Below, one piece after another: positions 1 through 5,597 of a stretch of 5,597 nucleotides of DNA. The notes under the pieces were generated by a model. That model saw only the letters and a program-made list of their open reading frames with translations, ran no database searches and had not been told where the DNA came from. Position numbers and translations under genes: made by a program. This DNA comes from Clostridiales bacterium (lineage in GTDB: Bacteria > Bacillota > Clostridia > Saccharofermentanales > Saccharofermentanaceae): NCBI GenBank assembly GCA_003543635.1, contig DNAE01000054.1:1-5597 (forward strand). The letters are read 5' to 3'. Every line of letters begins with the position of its first letter. Position 1 is the first letter of the stretch.

Positions 1-19
1 TTCCCTTTGCGGTATTCTT

Positions 20-56
20 GAAAGAAAAAGGGCGACCTTATATAAGGTCCGCCCTT
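20..56 (-). terminator. Rho-independent terminator after veg
   Basis: Read on the minus strand, a GC-containing stem (AAGGGC, a one-base G bulge, then GACCTT) pairs with AAGGTCGCCCTT across a four-base ATAT loop. A T-rich run, TTTTTCTTTC, follows immediately. The hairpin begins 24 bases after the veg stop codon, so it most likely ends the veg transcript. The plus-strand side is also fairly T-rich, so weak bidirectional function is possible. The 19 bases left of it hold nothing recognisable. Confidence 0.88.
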
Positions 57-80
57 CGTTTCTCATTTTATGATGATATA

Positions 81-347
81 TCAGCTGGCTTCTGCTGCCT
101 GTGCGGCTGCGGGAATTGCAACCCTTACTGCCCTTGTCAATATATCGATGTAGCTGTAGGATACGATCTCGAAATCGTTATCTCCTCTCTTGCACTTGAC
201 GGTGAAATGGTTGGGATAGCAATTGTCGACTACTCCCTCATGGACTATGAGCCTCTTCCTTCCGCCGTTGCTGGTAAGCCTTACCGTTGTGCCTATCATG
301 GACTGGAGCTTGCTCCTGCATGAATCCAGGTCGGATCTGATTATCAT
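81..347 (-). CDS. veg: Veg family protein
   Basis: This is an 88-residue soluble protein of the small Firmicute Veg family. In Bacillus subtilis, Veg is abundant, dispensable, and reported to stimulate biofilm gene expression; its biochemical activity is unclear. The family is recognised from NGGRK at residues 27-31, YPNHF at 44-48 and FEIVSYSYIDIL at 59-70, in the usual order, spacing and near-usual length. An Ala-rich tail (about 80-88) ends the protein. The frame is open seven codons further upstream to a TTG at 368, but that stretch contains the GGAGGA ribosome binding site. The ATG at 347, nine bases downstream of that site, is therefore the supported start. The gene has its own strong promoter and a terminator, so it is probably monocistronic and independent of the ABC operon upstream. 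The identification is secure; the role in this organism is inferred only from the family. Confidence 0.92.
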   Translation of the reverse strand: MIIRSDLDSCRSKLQSMIGTTVRLTSNGGRKRLIVHEGVVDNCYPNHFTVKCKRGDNDFEIVSYSYIDILTRAVRVAIPAAAQAAEAS

Positions 348-356
348 CGCCGTTAT

Positions 357-362
357 TCCTCC
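357..362 (-). promoter_or_regulatory. veg ribosome binding site
   Basis: GGAGGA lies nine bases before the ATG at 347. It decides the start codon, because the longer in-frame TTG start at 368 would place this Shine-Dalgarno sequence inside the coding region. Confidence 0.85.
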
Positions 363-387
363 GGACAAAAATAAATATTACGCAAAA

Positions 388-416
388 ACTATAACAGTTC
401 TTTGATTAATTGTCAA
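388..416 (-). promoter_or_regulatory. veg promoter, consensus SigA type
   Basis: On the minus strand, a perfect -35 TTGACA (411-416) and a -10 TATAGT (388-393) are separated by exactly 17 bases. A TGT directly precedes the -10, giving an extended -10 (TGn) as well. The predicted transcript start is around 380-382, giving a leader of roughly 33-35 bases before the ATG. This is close to an ideal housekeeping promoter. It fits the known behaviour of the B. subtilis veg promoter, one of the strongest vegetative promoters in that species. No operator-like repeat is obvious around it. Confidence 0.9.
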
Positions 417-472
417 CGAGGGAACACAAGATATGGCATTTATTTGTATAAAATGCTACAAAATGTTGTGTC

Positions 473-2812
473 CTACTCCGTTATGAGGGAATATGCCGAG
501 ATCTTCTTTATCCTGGAAGAAAGGGCATATATCATTACGTATGATGCCACCACACCACATACGACCACCAGGACAGCCATCCAGGGATCAGCGGCCATGT
601 TACTCCTGGCAACACCCGCTGACGAAAGCAGGAGCGTAAAGAAGTTATTTGCTCTTGATACCCCCGCGATCGCACCCAAGACCAGACCGGTCACGATGGC
701 AGGCATCATGGAAAGGGAAAGCTCGGTCCGGAGCTGATCGGAAGTAAATCCCAACGCCTTTTTGATGCCAAGCTCCTTCTGTTTCTTGATTATGATGGTC
801 TTGATAAGGAGCATCATGGTAAGCCAGATAACAGCAAGGGATATGATCACCAGTACGATACATATGATCCTTCCCAGCATGATGATGGGATTCTCCCCGT
901 TTGACAACGCCTCGGGATAGTTAAGGTATGTATCGAGCCTTTCCCCGAAGATCGCCTCGGCGTTTTCCACGACCACAGCCGAGTTCTCGGCATTATGGCC
1001 TTCCACCATCACAAACACATGGTTCTTCCGGTATTCTATCCCGAGATGATCTGCTCCGTCTGCATTCAGGAGGCAGAAATTTCCGTAGTTTACGGCGCCC
1101 TGACAGAAACCGGTGATCGTATACTCACTGCTCTTATCGCCGGTTTCAAGAAGGACCATATCGCCTAACATCCATCCCTTTGACTGTGCCATGGAAAGAC
1201 CGACCGCCACTTCATCGTCATATTGCGGGGGACGTCCTTCCATAACGCCATTCTCCGATACGCTGCTCCAGTCTTCATTGATGTTTGCCTGTATGCTCGT
1301 TCCCTCCTGGGAGATCATCGCCGTATCTTTCCACCATATGCTTTCCACAAACGGAAGATCCTCCAGCTCCGATATGGGATCATCATCATCTATTATCATC
1401 TCGACATCCGGACAATCGGCTTCCAGCAGCTTTTGAAGGTTCCATGGATGGACTCCCACGTTATATCCTACGAAAACTGCCATAGCAAGGCTGATGCCGA
1501 TGGAACACATCACCACCAGTACAAGGATATTCTGCTTTACGGAAGAGAGGGCGCTCTTTATGGCCATGAGCCAGACCAGAGGTCCGGAGGTGGTCTCCAG
1601 AGGAGCCCTGTTCTTCCTGAAGCTGTGGCTCTTAAGACCGAACCTCAAAGCGATAACGGGATCCAGGTCCTTGATGGATCTCGTGGACCTCAAGGCAACC
1701 AGGAAAGAAGCTCCGATTATCACGGCGGCCGTAATGATAAAGGCGGTAAGATCAAAGGAGTATTCCCAGATCATATAAGCCAGCGACCTCAATACCACTT
1801 CCAGGGGAGAGAGGATCAGATAGATCAGGATCGTGCTTGCGATAACACCTATACCGGCAGTCAGGACAAACTCCAGGATCTGGGCAGTCCTGATCTGATG
1901 GGTCGTATACCCCAGAGCCTTCAGAGCACCTATATTCGCGATGTTCTGCTCAATGCTGTTGGAAATCCTGAAGTAGATAACGATCATGACAACAAGGGTG
2001 ATTATTGCAGCAAAGGCACAGAGGAATACGGAGATCATATTGATCATCTGTGTATACATGAGCTTGAATTCATCTATGGCATATACAGTTGACCTGATGT
2101 TCCTGCCGTTGAACTCATTCGTTATCGTGTTATAGACTTCGTTCGGATCGGCCCCGTCCACCAGTTTTATTACGATCTGCTCCATCGGTTCAACATCTTC
2201 CGTATTGAGTTCACTTAGCATTGAAGGATCGATATAGAACAGGTTATACAGGGATATGCTCTCATAGAAGCCCGCCACGGTGAATACCCTTTCATGTCCG
2301 CTGACTTTCAGTGTCATCTCATCGCCGACATGATATCTTCCCTGAAACACATCCTGGTTATAGACTCTGGACATGTAGATCGGGTTATCATATTCCACAT
2401 CGGAAGTCTCCACAAACCTGGGTCTGTCGATCTCACCCCATTCACCATAGGGAGCAAACGAGAACGCTCCCAGAACATTTTCCATGGCATTCTTGGAATC
2501 CTCATCCACACCCTCCCTGACCTCTTCGCACTGAAAGACGGTGGTCGGGACCATCTCATAATAATCCACCTCAGGGAGCTTGGTGATATAGTCCAGGATC
2601 TCCGCTTCCTGATCCGGTTCATTGACCTCGATCAAGACCATGATATCAGGAGAATTCAGTTCCCTCACCTTTCTTTCGAACTGGGAATTGTAACCTTTTA
2701 CCAGGACAAGACCCAGCTGCAGAAGGAAGGATGACAATATAACGATGAGCATGAAGCTTATCATATGTGACATATCCTTGCGGAAATTGGATTTTAACAG
2801 TTTACCTAACAT
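473..2812 (-). CDS. FtsX/MacB-type ABC transporter permease, duplicated 8-helix form
   Basis: A 779-residue membrane protein, the permease partner of the ATPase encoded just upstream. Eight membrane segments can be placed at about 18-40, 258-282, 314-336, 356-376, 428-450, 644-672, 702-730 and 743-765. Two large outside domains lie at about 41-257 and 451-643. Each half follows the MacB/FtsX plan: helix, outside domain, then three helices. Each carries the cytoplasmic coupling motif: IGALKALGYTTHQIRT at 294-309 and LGIKKALGFTSDQLRT at 681-696. The protein therefore looks like two fused MacB-like permeases. MacB/LolCE-type proteins generally work by mechanotransmission, moving lipids, peptides or antibiotics outside the membrane rather than through a channel; the substrate here is unknown. 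The helix layout differs from BceB, which has ten helices and one large outside domain. The start ATG follows the ATPase stop by three bases. Its nearest Shine-Dalgarno matches are weak (GGGATGG) or distant (GGAG, 15 bases), so translation is probably coupled. No strong terminator follows the TAG stop. Confidence 0.9.
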   Translation of the reverse strand: MLGKLLKSNFRKDMSHMISFMLIVILSSFLLQLGLVLVKGYNSQFERKVRELNSPDIMVLIEVNEPDQEAEILDYITKLPEVDYYEMVPTTVFQCEEVREGVDEDSKNAMENVLGAFSFAPYGEWGEIDRPRFVETSDVEYDNPIYMSRVYNQDVFQGRYHVGDEMTLKVSGHERVFTVAGFYESISLYNLFYIDPSMLSELNTEDVEPMEQIVIKLVDGADPNEVYNTITNEFNGRNIRSTVYAIDEFKLMYTQMINMISVFLCAFAAIITLVVMIVIYFRISNSIEQNIANIGALKALGYTTHQIRTAQILEFVLTAGIGVIASTILIYLILSPLEVVLRSLAYMIWEYSFDLTAFIITAAVIIGASFLVALRSTRSIKDLDPVIALRFGLKSHSFRKNRAPLETTSGPLVWLMAIKSALSSVKQNILVLVVMCSIGISLAMAVFVGYNVGVHPWNLQKLLEADCPDVEMIIDDDDPISELEDLPFVESIWWKDTAMISQEGTSIQANINEDWSSVSENGVMEGRPPQYDDEVAVGLSMAQSKGWMLGDMVLLETGDKSSEYTITGFCQGAVNYGNFCLLNADGADHLGIEYRKNHVFVMVEGHNAENSAVVVENAEAIFGERLDTYLNYPEALSNGENPIIMLGRIICIVLVIISLAVIWLTMMLLIKTIIIKKQKELGIKKALGFTSDQLRTELSLSMMPAIVTGLVLGAIAGVSRANNFFTLLLSSAGVARSNMAADPWMAVLVVVCGVVASYVMIYALSSRIKKISAYSLITE

Positions 2813-2815
2813 CTT

Positions 2816-3577
2816 TTACCATCCCATCTCCGTCAAGAACGCGCGGAGCTTGTCGTGGCGCTCACGGTCTCCGGAAACATAGGGTCCGAGATCGCATTCG
2901 CCGCTGATCGTACCATCCTTCAGGTAGATGATCCTGTTTCCCCTTCTTGCGGATTTCATATCGTGGGTGACCATGAGGATCGACTGGCCCTTTTTATTGA
3001 CTTCGGTCAAAACGTTCAATACCTGATCCGACGAGGAGCTGTTCAGTGCTCCCGTGGGCTCATCGGCAAACACCATATCCGGCGAATTGATTATGGCGCG
3101 GACGATGCCGACCCTCTGAGCCTCGCCTCCCGACAGCTGGTTGGGGAACTTGTTCCAGAGCCTCGGCTCTATCCCCACCTGCTTCAAAAGCTCCTTCGCG
3201 TTTTGGGCGAGCTTCCTCTTATTCTGTCCCGTCAGAAGTCCCGCGGTAAGGACATTATCCATGATGCTCATGGAGTCCATGAGATACACCTGCTGGAATA
3301 CGAAGCCGCAGTGCTTTCTCCTGAAGATCGCCAGTTGGTCAGAGGTGAAACCGGTGATATTCCTGTCTGAGAAATATACCTTTCCGAGGCTCGCCTTGTC
3401 CATACCGGACAGGGCATAGAGGAGCGTTGACTTGCCGGCACCGGAGGATCCCATGATGACGGTGAAATCGCCCTCGTAGATCTCGGTATCCAGATTCTTT
3501 ATGACGTGCTGCATCACGCCGCCGGCGGAAAAGCTCTTACAGAGTTTTTCCGTCCTTATTATGCTTTTCTTAGGCAT
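2816..3577 (-). CDS. ABC transporter ATP-binding protein, MacB/LolD type
   Basis: A 253-residue cytoplasmic ATPase that should power the FtsX/MacB-type permease encoded next. All nucleotide-binding elements are present in order: Walker A GSSGAGKST at 43-51, Q-loop at FVFQQ (92-96), signature LSGGEAQR at 148-155, Walker B MVFADE at 168-173 with catalytic Glu173, and the H-loop His205 in VTHD. The length and the EPTGAL segment fit the MacB/LolD/BceA group. One variation is in the D-loop, GALNS, where Asn179 stands in place of the more usual Asp. After the core there is a short C-terminal extension (about 226-253). The start ATG overlaps the end of the upstream gene by eight bases and has AAGGA at 3586-3590, eight bases away. 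The stop lies three bases before the permease ATG. As the permease is a duplicated single chain, two ATPase copies per permease would be expected. The family is certain; the substrate is not known. Confidence 0.95.
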   Translation of the reverse strand: MPKKSIIRTEKLCKSFSAGGVMQHVIKNLDTEIYEGDFTVIMGSSGAGKSTLLYALSGMDKASLGKVYFSDRNITGFTSDQLAIFRRKHCGFVFQQVYLMDSMSIMDNVLTAGLLTGQNKRKLAQNAKELLKQVGIEPRLWNKFPNQLSGGEAQRVGIVRAIINSPDMVFADEPTGALNSSSSDQVLNVLTEVNKKGQSILMVTHDMKSARRGNRIIYLKDGTISGECDLGPYVSGDRERHDKLRAFLTEMGW

Positions 3578-4481
3578 ACTTCTTTTCCTTCTTCTTACGG
3601 GCTACGCTTGATATTACGATTATAAGTATAACAGCACCGACAACTGCCACCACAAGTGTCATATTGACGGCGGGAGCATCCTCTGAGACCACCTCTTCCA
3701 CAGGCTCTATGACCGACAGAGAAACGGTCTTGGCCGTCTCGTAGGAATTGCCGTCGGCATCCTCGTAGGTGACCTTGACATCGATATCCTCATCCCCCAC
3801 GGAGAGGCCCTTTACGGAAAGGTCCACGTTACTGCTCTGACCCATTTCGATGTTGCCCACAACAGTATCGGCATCGCTTATCCGCTCACCGTTGACCTCC
3901 ACCATGACATTATAGACAGATCCCTTACCCATGTTGTTGATCTTAAAGGAAAGGCTTGTCTTTCCGTCAAGATCGATCACGCTCTTTGAGAGCTTCATCT
4001 CCGACAGGGAGATCTCCGGGGTCTGGAGAACGGGCACCGCGATCTCTGAGGCATCCTCAAAGGTGTTCCTGTTATTATCCTCATATTCATAGTTTACGTT
4101 GAGTGTATAGGGCTTCTGCTCAAGGTCACCCCTTGTGGCCATATCGACGGTGACATCAAATTCTTCTTCCTTGTCCACCGAATCCACATAGACGACATTT
4201 GTTCCGTCCACGGGATAGATCTCGTTGTCGTCGCTTGCGAACTCGAGCCTTATATTGTAAAGCTTAGTTGCAGTGGACTCGTTCTTGAGGTGCACCACCA
4301 TCTGAAACTCCTCGCCGGCATTGACATCACCTGTTGTGATCTCACTTCCCGTGACTATGAGCCTGGGGGTCTGATAAGCGGCATTTACCGTATTTGCCTT
4401 GAGGGCAAAGCCCGCGAATGAAACGGCGGCTATAATGGCTGCTGATGCCATGGATGCCGCCTTCGTGATGATCTTCTTCAT
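3570..4481 (-). CDS. exported, membrane-anchored two-domain beta-sandwich protein
   Basis: A 303-residue protein with an N-terminal signal peptide: Lys2, Lys3 and Lys7, a hydrophobic stretch at about 11-27, and a likely cleavage after VNA at 34. It has a C-terminal membrane helix at about 273-293, followed by the basic tail RKKKEKKYA. This predicts an outside domain anchored by one helix with a cytoplasmic tail; no lipobox Cys or LPXTG motif is seen. The outside part resembles two tandem Ig-like/CARDB- or NEW3-like beta-sandwich domains (about 37-152 and 153-260), as in COG1361-type surface proteins. The repeat is visible: VNYEYEDNNRNTFEDASEIA (129-148) aligns with VTYEDADGNSYETAKTVSLS (237-256). 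The gene is first in an operon with the ATPase and permease and overlaps the ATPase by eight bases, so it is probably a transporter accessory, adaptor or ligand-binding subunit. It does not resemble a HlyD/MacA adaptor. Domain naming is by pattern only. Confidence 0.85.
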   Translation of the reverse strand: MKKIITKAASMASAAIIAAVSFAGFALKANTVNAAYQTPRLIVTGSEITTGDVNAGEEFQMVVHLKNESTATKLYNIRLEFASDDNEIYPVDGTNVVYVDSVDKEEEFDVTVDMATRGDLEQKPYTLNVNYEYEDNNRNTFEDASEIAVPVLQTPEISLSEMKLSKSVIDLDGKTSLSFKINNMGKGSVYNVMVEVNGERISDADTVVGNIEMGQSSNVDLSVKGLSVGDEDIDVKVTYEDADGNSYETAKTVSLSVIEPVEEVVSEDAPAVNMTLVVAVVGAVILIIVISSVARKKKEKKYA

Positions 4482-4492
4482 AAATGATCGAT

Positions 4493-4498
4493 CTCCTT
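4493..4498 (-). promoter_or_regulatory. ribosome binding site of the anchored-protein gene
   Basis: AAGGAG stands 11 bases before the ATG at 4481, within the purine-rich AAAAGGAGA at 4492-4500. It supports that ATG as the start, and the signal peptide beginning directly at this Met agrees. Confidence 0.8.
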
Positions 4499-4522
4499 TT
4501 CCAAATTAAGTTTGATAAGGTG

Positions 4523-4528
4523 ATTGTA
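4523..4528 (-). promoter_or_regulatory. -10 box of the ABC operon promoter
   Basis: On the minus strand, TACAAT matches the SigA -10 consensus at five of six positions. No good -35 hexamer lies 16-18 bases upstream; the best candidate, AAGACC, matches only three positions. The phased TTAA sites end 13 bases upstream of this box, where an activator could replace -35 contacts. The predicted transcript start is near 4516, giving a leader of about 35 bases. Confidence 0.6.
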
Positions 4529-4540
4529 GAAGAAAACCAT

Positions 4541-4579
4541 CTTAACGGTCTTTAACGGAACCTTAAGAACGGATTAAGA
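4541..4579 (-). promoter_or_regulatory. tandem phased TTAA sites, likely response-regulator operator
   Basis: Four TTAA cores lie at 4542-4545, 4552-4555, 4563-4566 and 4574-4577, spaced 10, 11 and 11 bases apart, about one helical turn each. On the minus strand the hexamers read CTTAAT, CTTAAG, GTTAAA and GTTAAG in transcription order. Direct repeats with helical-turn spacing just upstream of a -10 that lacks a good -35 are typical of OmpR/PhoB-family regulators that bind as head-to-tail dimers and activate transcription. The kinase encoded immediately upstream suggests its partner regulator as the binder. Alternatively, the inverted ends (ATCTTAA and TTAAGAT) could form an AU-rich hairpin in the kinase transcript. 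Confidence 0.6.
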
Positions 4580-4583
4580 TTGC

Positions 4584-5597
4584 TTATGCGATCCTGAAGT
4601 AGAGGGTTACGCGGAAGCCGCCGTCCGCATTGGAGATCTCCAGATCCCCGCCCATCTTTTCCATGAGCTCGGAGGCTATTGCAAGGCCGAGGCCCGCACC
4701 GGGCTTACCCTTGGAGTTCTCGCCCCGCCTGAACCTCTTGGTGATCATGGGAAGGTCGTCCTCGGAAACTCCCCCTCCCCTGTCGGTAAAGGAGACCACA
4801 AGGCTGTCCTCATCTATATGGGATGAGACATAGATCGCCGTTTCCGCATACTTATATGAATTACTAATGATGTTATTTATTACCTGGGTGGTCCTGAGCT
4901 TGTCACACATTATGATGCATTCCGATATCCCCTCCGAGATCACCAGGTCCATATGGTCGGCGTCTCTTATGATCCCGTTGAGGATGCTGCTCTCCTGCTC
5001 TGTGTTTTCCGCTTCCAGCATATTAAGATCGGTCAGCGTGGCGGCAAAAAGGTCGCTCACCATCACGTCGATCTGGTCAGCCTTAGACACGATGGAAGTA
5101 AGTCTCTCCTTCGTCTTCTCATCTTCGCTTCTGGCCTCCAGCACTTCTCCCATGGCCTTTATGGACGCCACGGGAGTCTTGATGTCGTGGGATAACTGGG
5201 CCACCAGTTCTATCTTGCTCCTCTGGGCCTCGTATTCCTTCTGCCGGGCATCGTTAAGTTCCGATCTCATGATGTCGAAGCTCTCGGTGAAAGCACCGAA
5301 GAGATTGCCCCTGTCCATCTTGAGGGGCTTCTCGAGATTTCCTCCCGCCACGTCCGAGGCGAACTCCCTCAGATCCTCGAAGGGCTTTACTATGCTGAAA
5401 TATGTCCAGGCGAGGAAGGCCATGATGATGATGCTCTGGATCGCCACGGCGATGATATAAGCCGCCCTGTAGCTGAGATACGCATCACTCCTCAGGGAAT
5501 CGAGATCATTCTCAATGAGAAGTCTGCCCAGGAATTCCCCGTCCCGCTCGATGTCGCGGATGGTATATCTTTCCGTGGTGGCTCTTCCGAGATCCTC
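4584..5597 (-). CDS. membrane sensor histidine kinase, 5' end outside window
   Basis: The reading frame is open through the right edge, leaving 337 visible residues of the C-terminal part. Visible residues 1-44 belong to an outside sensor domain, followed by a membrane helix (about 45-70), a HAMP linker (about 70-125), and a HisKA dimerisation domain with phospho-acceptor His137 in LSHDIKTP. The HATPase domain has the N-box around INNIISNSYKYA (Asn246), the G1/D-box DRGGGV at 272-277, and the G2 box GAGLGLA at 300-306. All catalytic boxes are intact, so it should be active, phosphorylating a response regulator that is probably encoded upstream outside the window. An in-frame GTG at 5447 falls inside the membrane helix and is not a believable start. 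The gene ends 102 bases before the anchored-protein ATG. It resembles OmpR-system kinases that sit beside ABC transporter operons in clostridia. The signal sensed cannot be told, because most of the sensor domain is missing. Confidence 0.93.
   Translation of the reverse strand, partial: EDLGRATTERYTIRDIERDGEFLGRLLIENDLDSLRSDAYLSYRAAYIIAVAIQSIIIMAFLAWTYFSIVKPFEDLREFASDVAGGNLEKPLKMDRGNLFGAFTESFDIMRSELNDARQKEYEAQRSKIELVAQLSHDIKTPVASIKAMGEVLEARSEDEKTKERLTSIVSKADQIDVMVSDLFAATLTDLNMLEAENTEQESSILNGIIRDADHMDLVISEGISECIIMCDKLRTTQVINNIISNSYKYAETAIYVSSHIDEDSLVVSFTDRGGGVSEDDLPMITKRFRRGENSKGKPGAGLGLAIASELMEKMGGDLEISNADGGFRVTLYFRIA

Noticed and set aside
18..323. A 101-codon plus-strand open frame with several Cys residues opposite veg
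   Set aside because: It begins within the terminator hairpin, has no ribosome site, and is antisense to the secure veg gene.
348..368. A longer veg start at the TTG at 368
   Set aside because: The added codons contain the GGAGGA ribosome site. The ATG at 347 has correct spacing and gives a family-like N-terminus.
1223..2092. A 289-codon plus-strand open frame antisense to the permease
   Set aside because: It lies wholly inside the well-supported permease gene, has a polar low-complexity composition without any recognisable domain, and has no ribosome site. It is a shadow of the minus-strand coding bias.
4539..4581. Intrinsic terminator or attenuator after the kinase formed by ATCTTAA and TTAAGAT
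   Set aside because: The pairing is AU-rich, the loop is long and the following T-run is interrupted. The regular 10-11 base direct repeats explain the same bases better. It is kept only as an alternative.
4584..5447. A complete 287-residue kinase starting at the GTG at 5447
   Set aside because: The frame stays open to the window edge, and the upstream residues complete the membrane helix and part of an outside domain, so the GTG is an internal Val codon.
4867..5460. A 197-codon plus-strand open frame antisense to the kinase
   Set aside because: It is rich in Ser, Met and Leu, as expected from the complement of the kinase frame. The kinase catalytic motifs on the other strand are unmistakable.

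Overview
The window looks like chromosomal DNA of a low-to-mid GC Firmicute, most likely a clostridial organism such as a Lachnospiraceae member. This is inferred from a Veg-family protein behind a consensus SigA-type promoter, Gram-positive AAGGAG-type ribosome binding sites, a histidine kinase with an LSHDIKTPVASI H-box, and a surface protein with a C-terminal membrane anchor and no outer-membrane features. The sequence alone does not fix the species.

All five genes lie on the minus strand, so transcription runs from the high coordinates to the low ones. From right to left they are: the 3' part of a membrane sensor histidine kinase (4584-5597, cut by the window edge); a 102-base gap holding four phased TTAA sites and a -10 box; an exported, membrane-anchored two-domain beta-sandwich protein (3570-4481); an ABC ATPase of the MacB/LolD type (2816-3577); an eight-helix FtsX/MacB-type permease (473-2812); a 125-base gap with a near-perfect promoter; and veg (81-347), followed by an intrinsic terminator (20-56).

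The three middle genes form a tight operon (8-base overlap, then a 3-base gap). They probably build one extracytoplasmically acting ABC machine in which a surface-anchored beta-sandwich protein occupies the gene position where a MacA-type adaptor often sits. The phased sites in front of the operon look like tandem half-sites for an OmpR/PhoB-family response regulator. The adjacent kinase, with a regulator presumably encoded just outside the window, is the natural candidate to control the transporter. The substrate cannot be read from the sequence. veg appears to be an independent, strongly expressed unit.

No tRNA, rRNA, CRISPR array, insertion sequence or phage gene was seen. The most noteworthy points are the phased operator, the anchored adaptor-like protein, and the internally duplicated permease.
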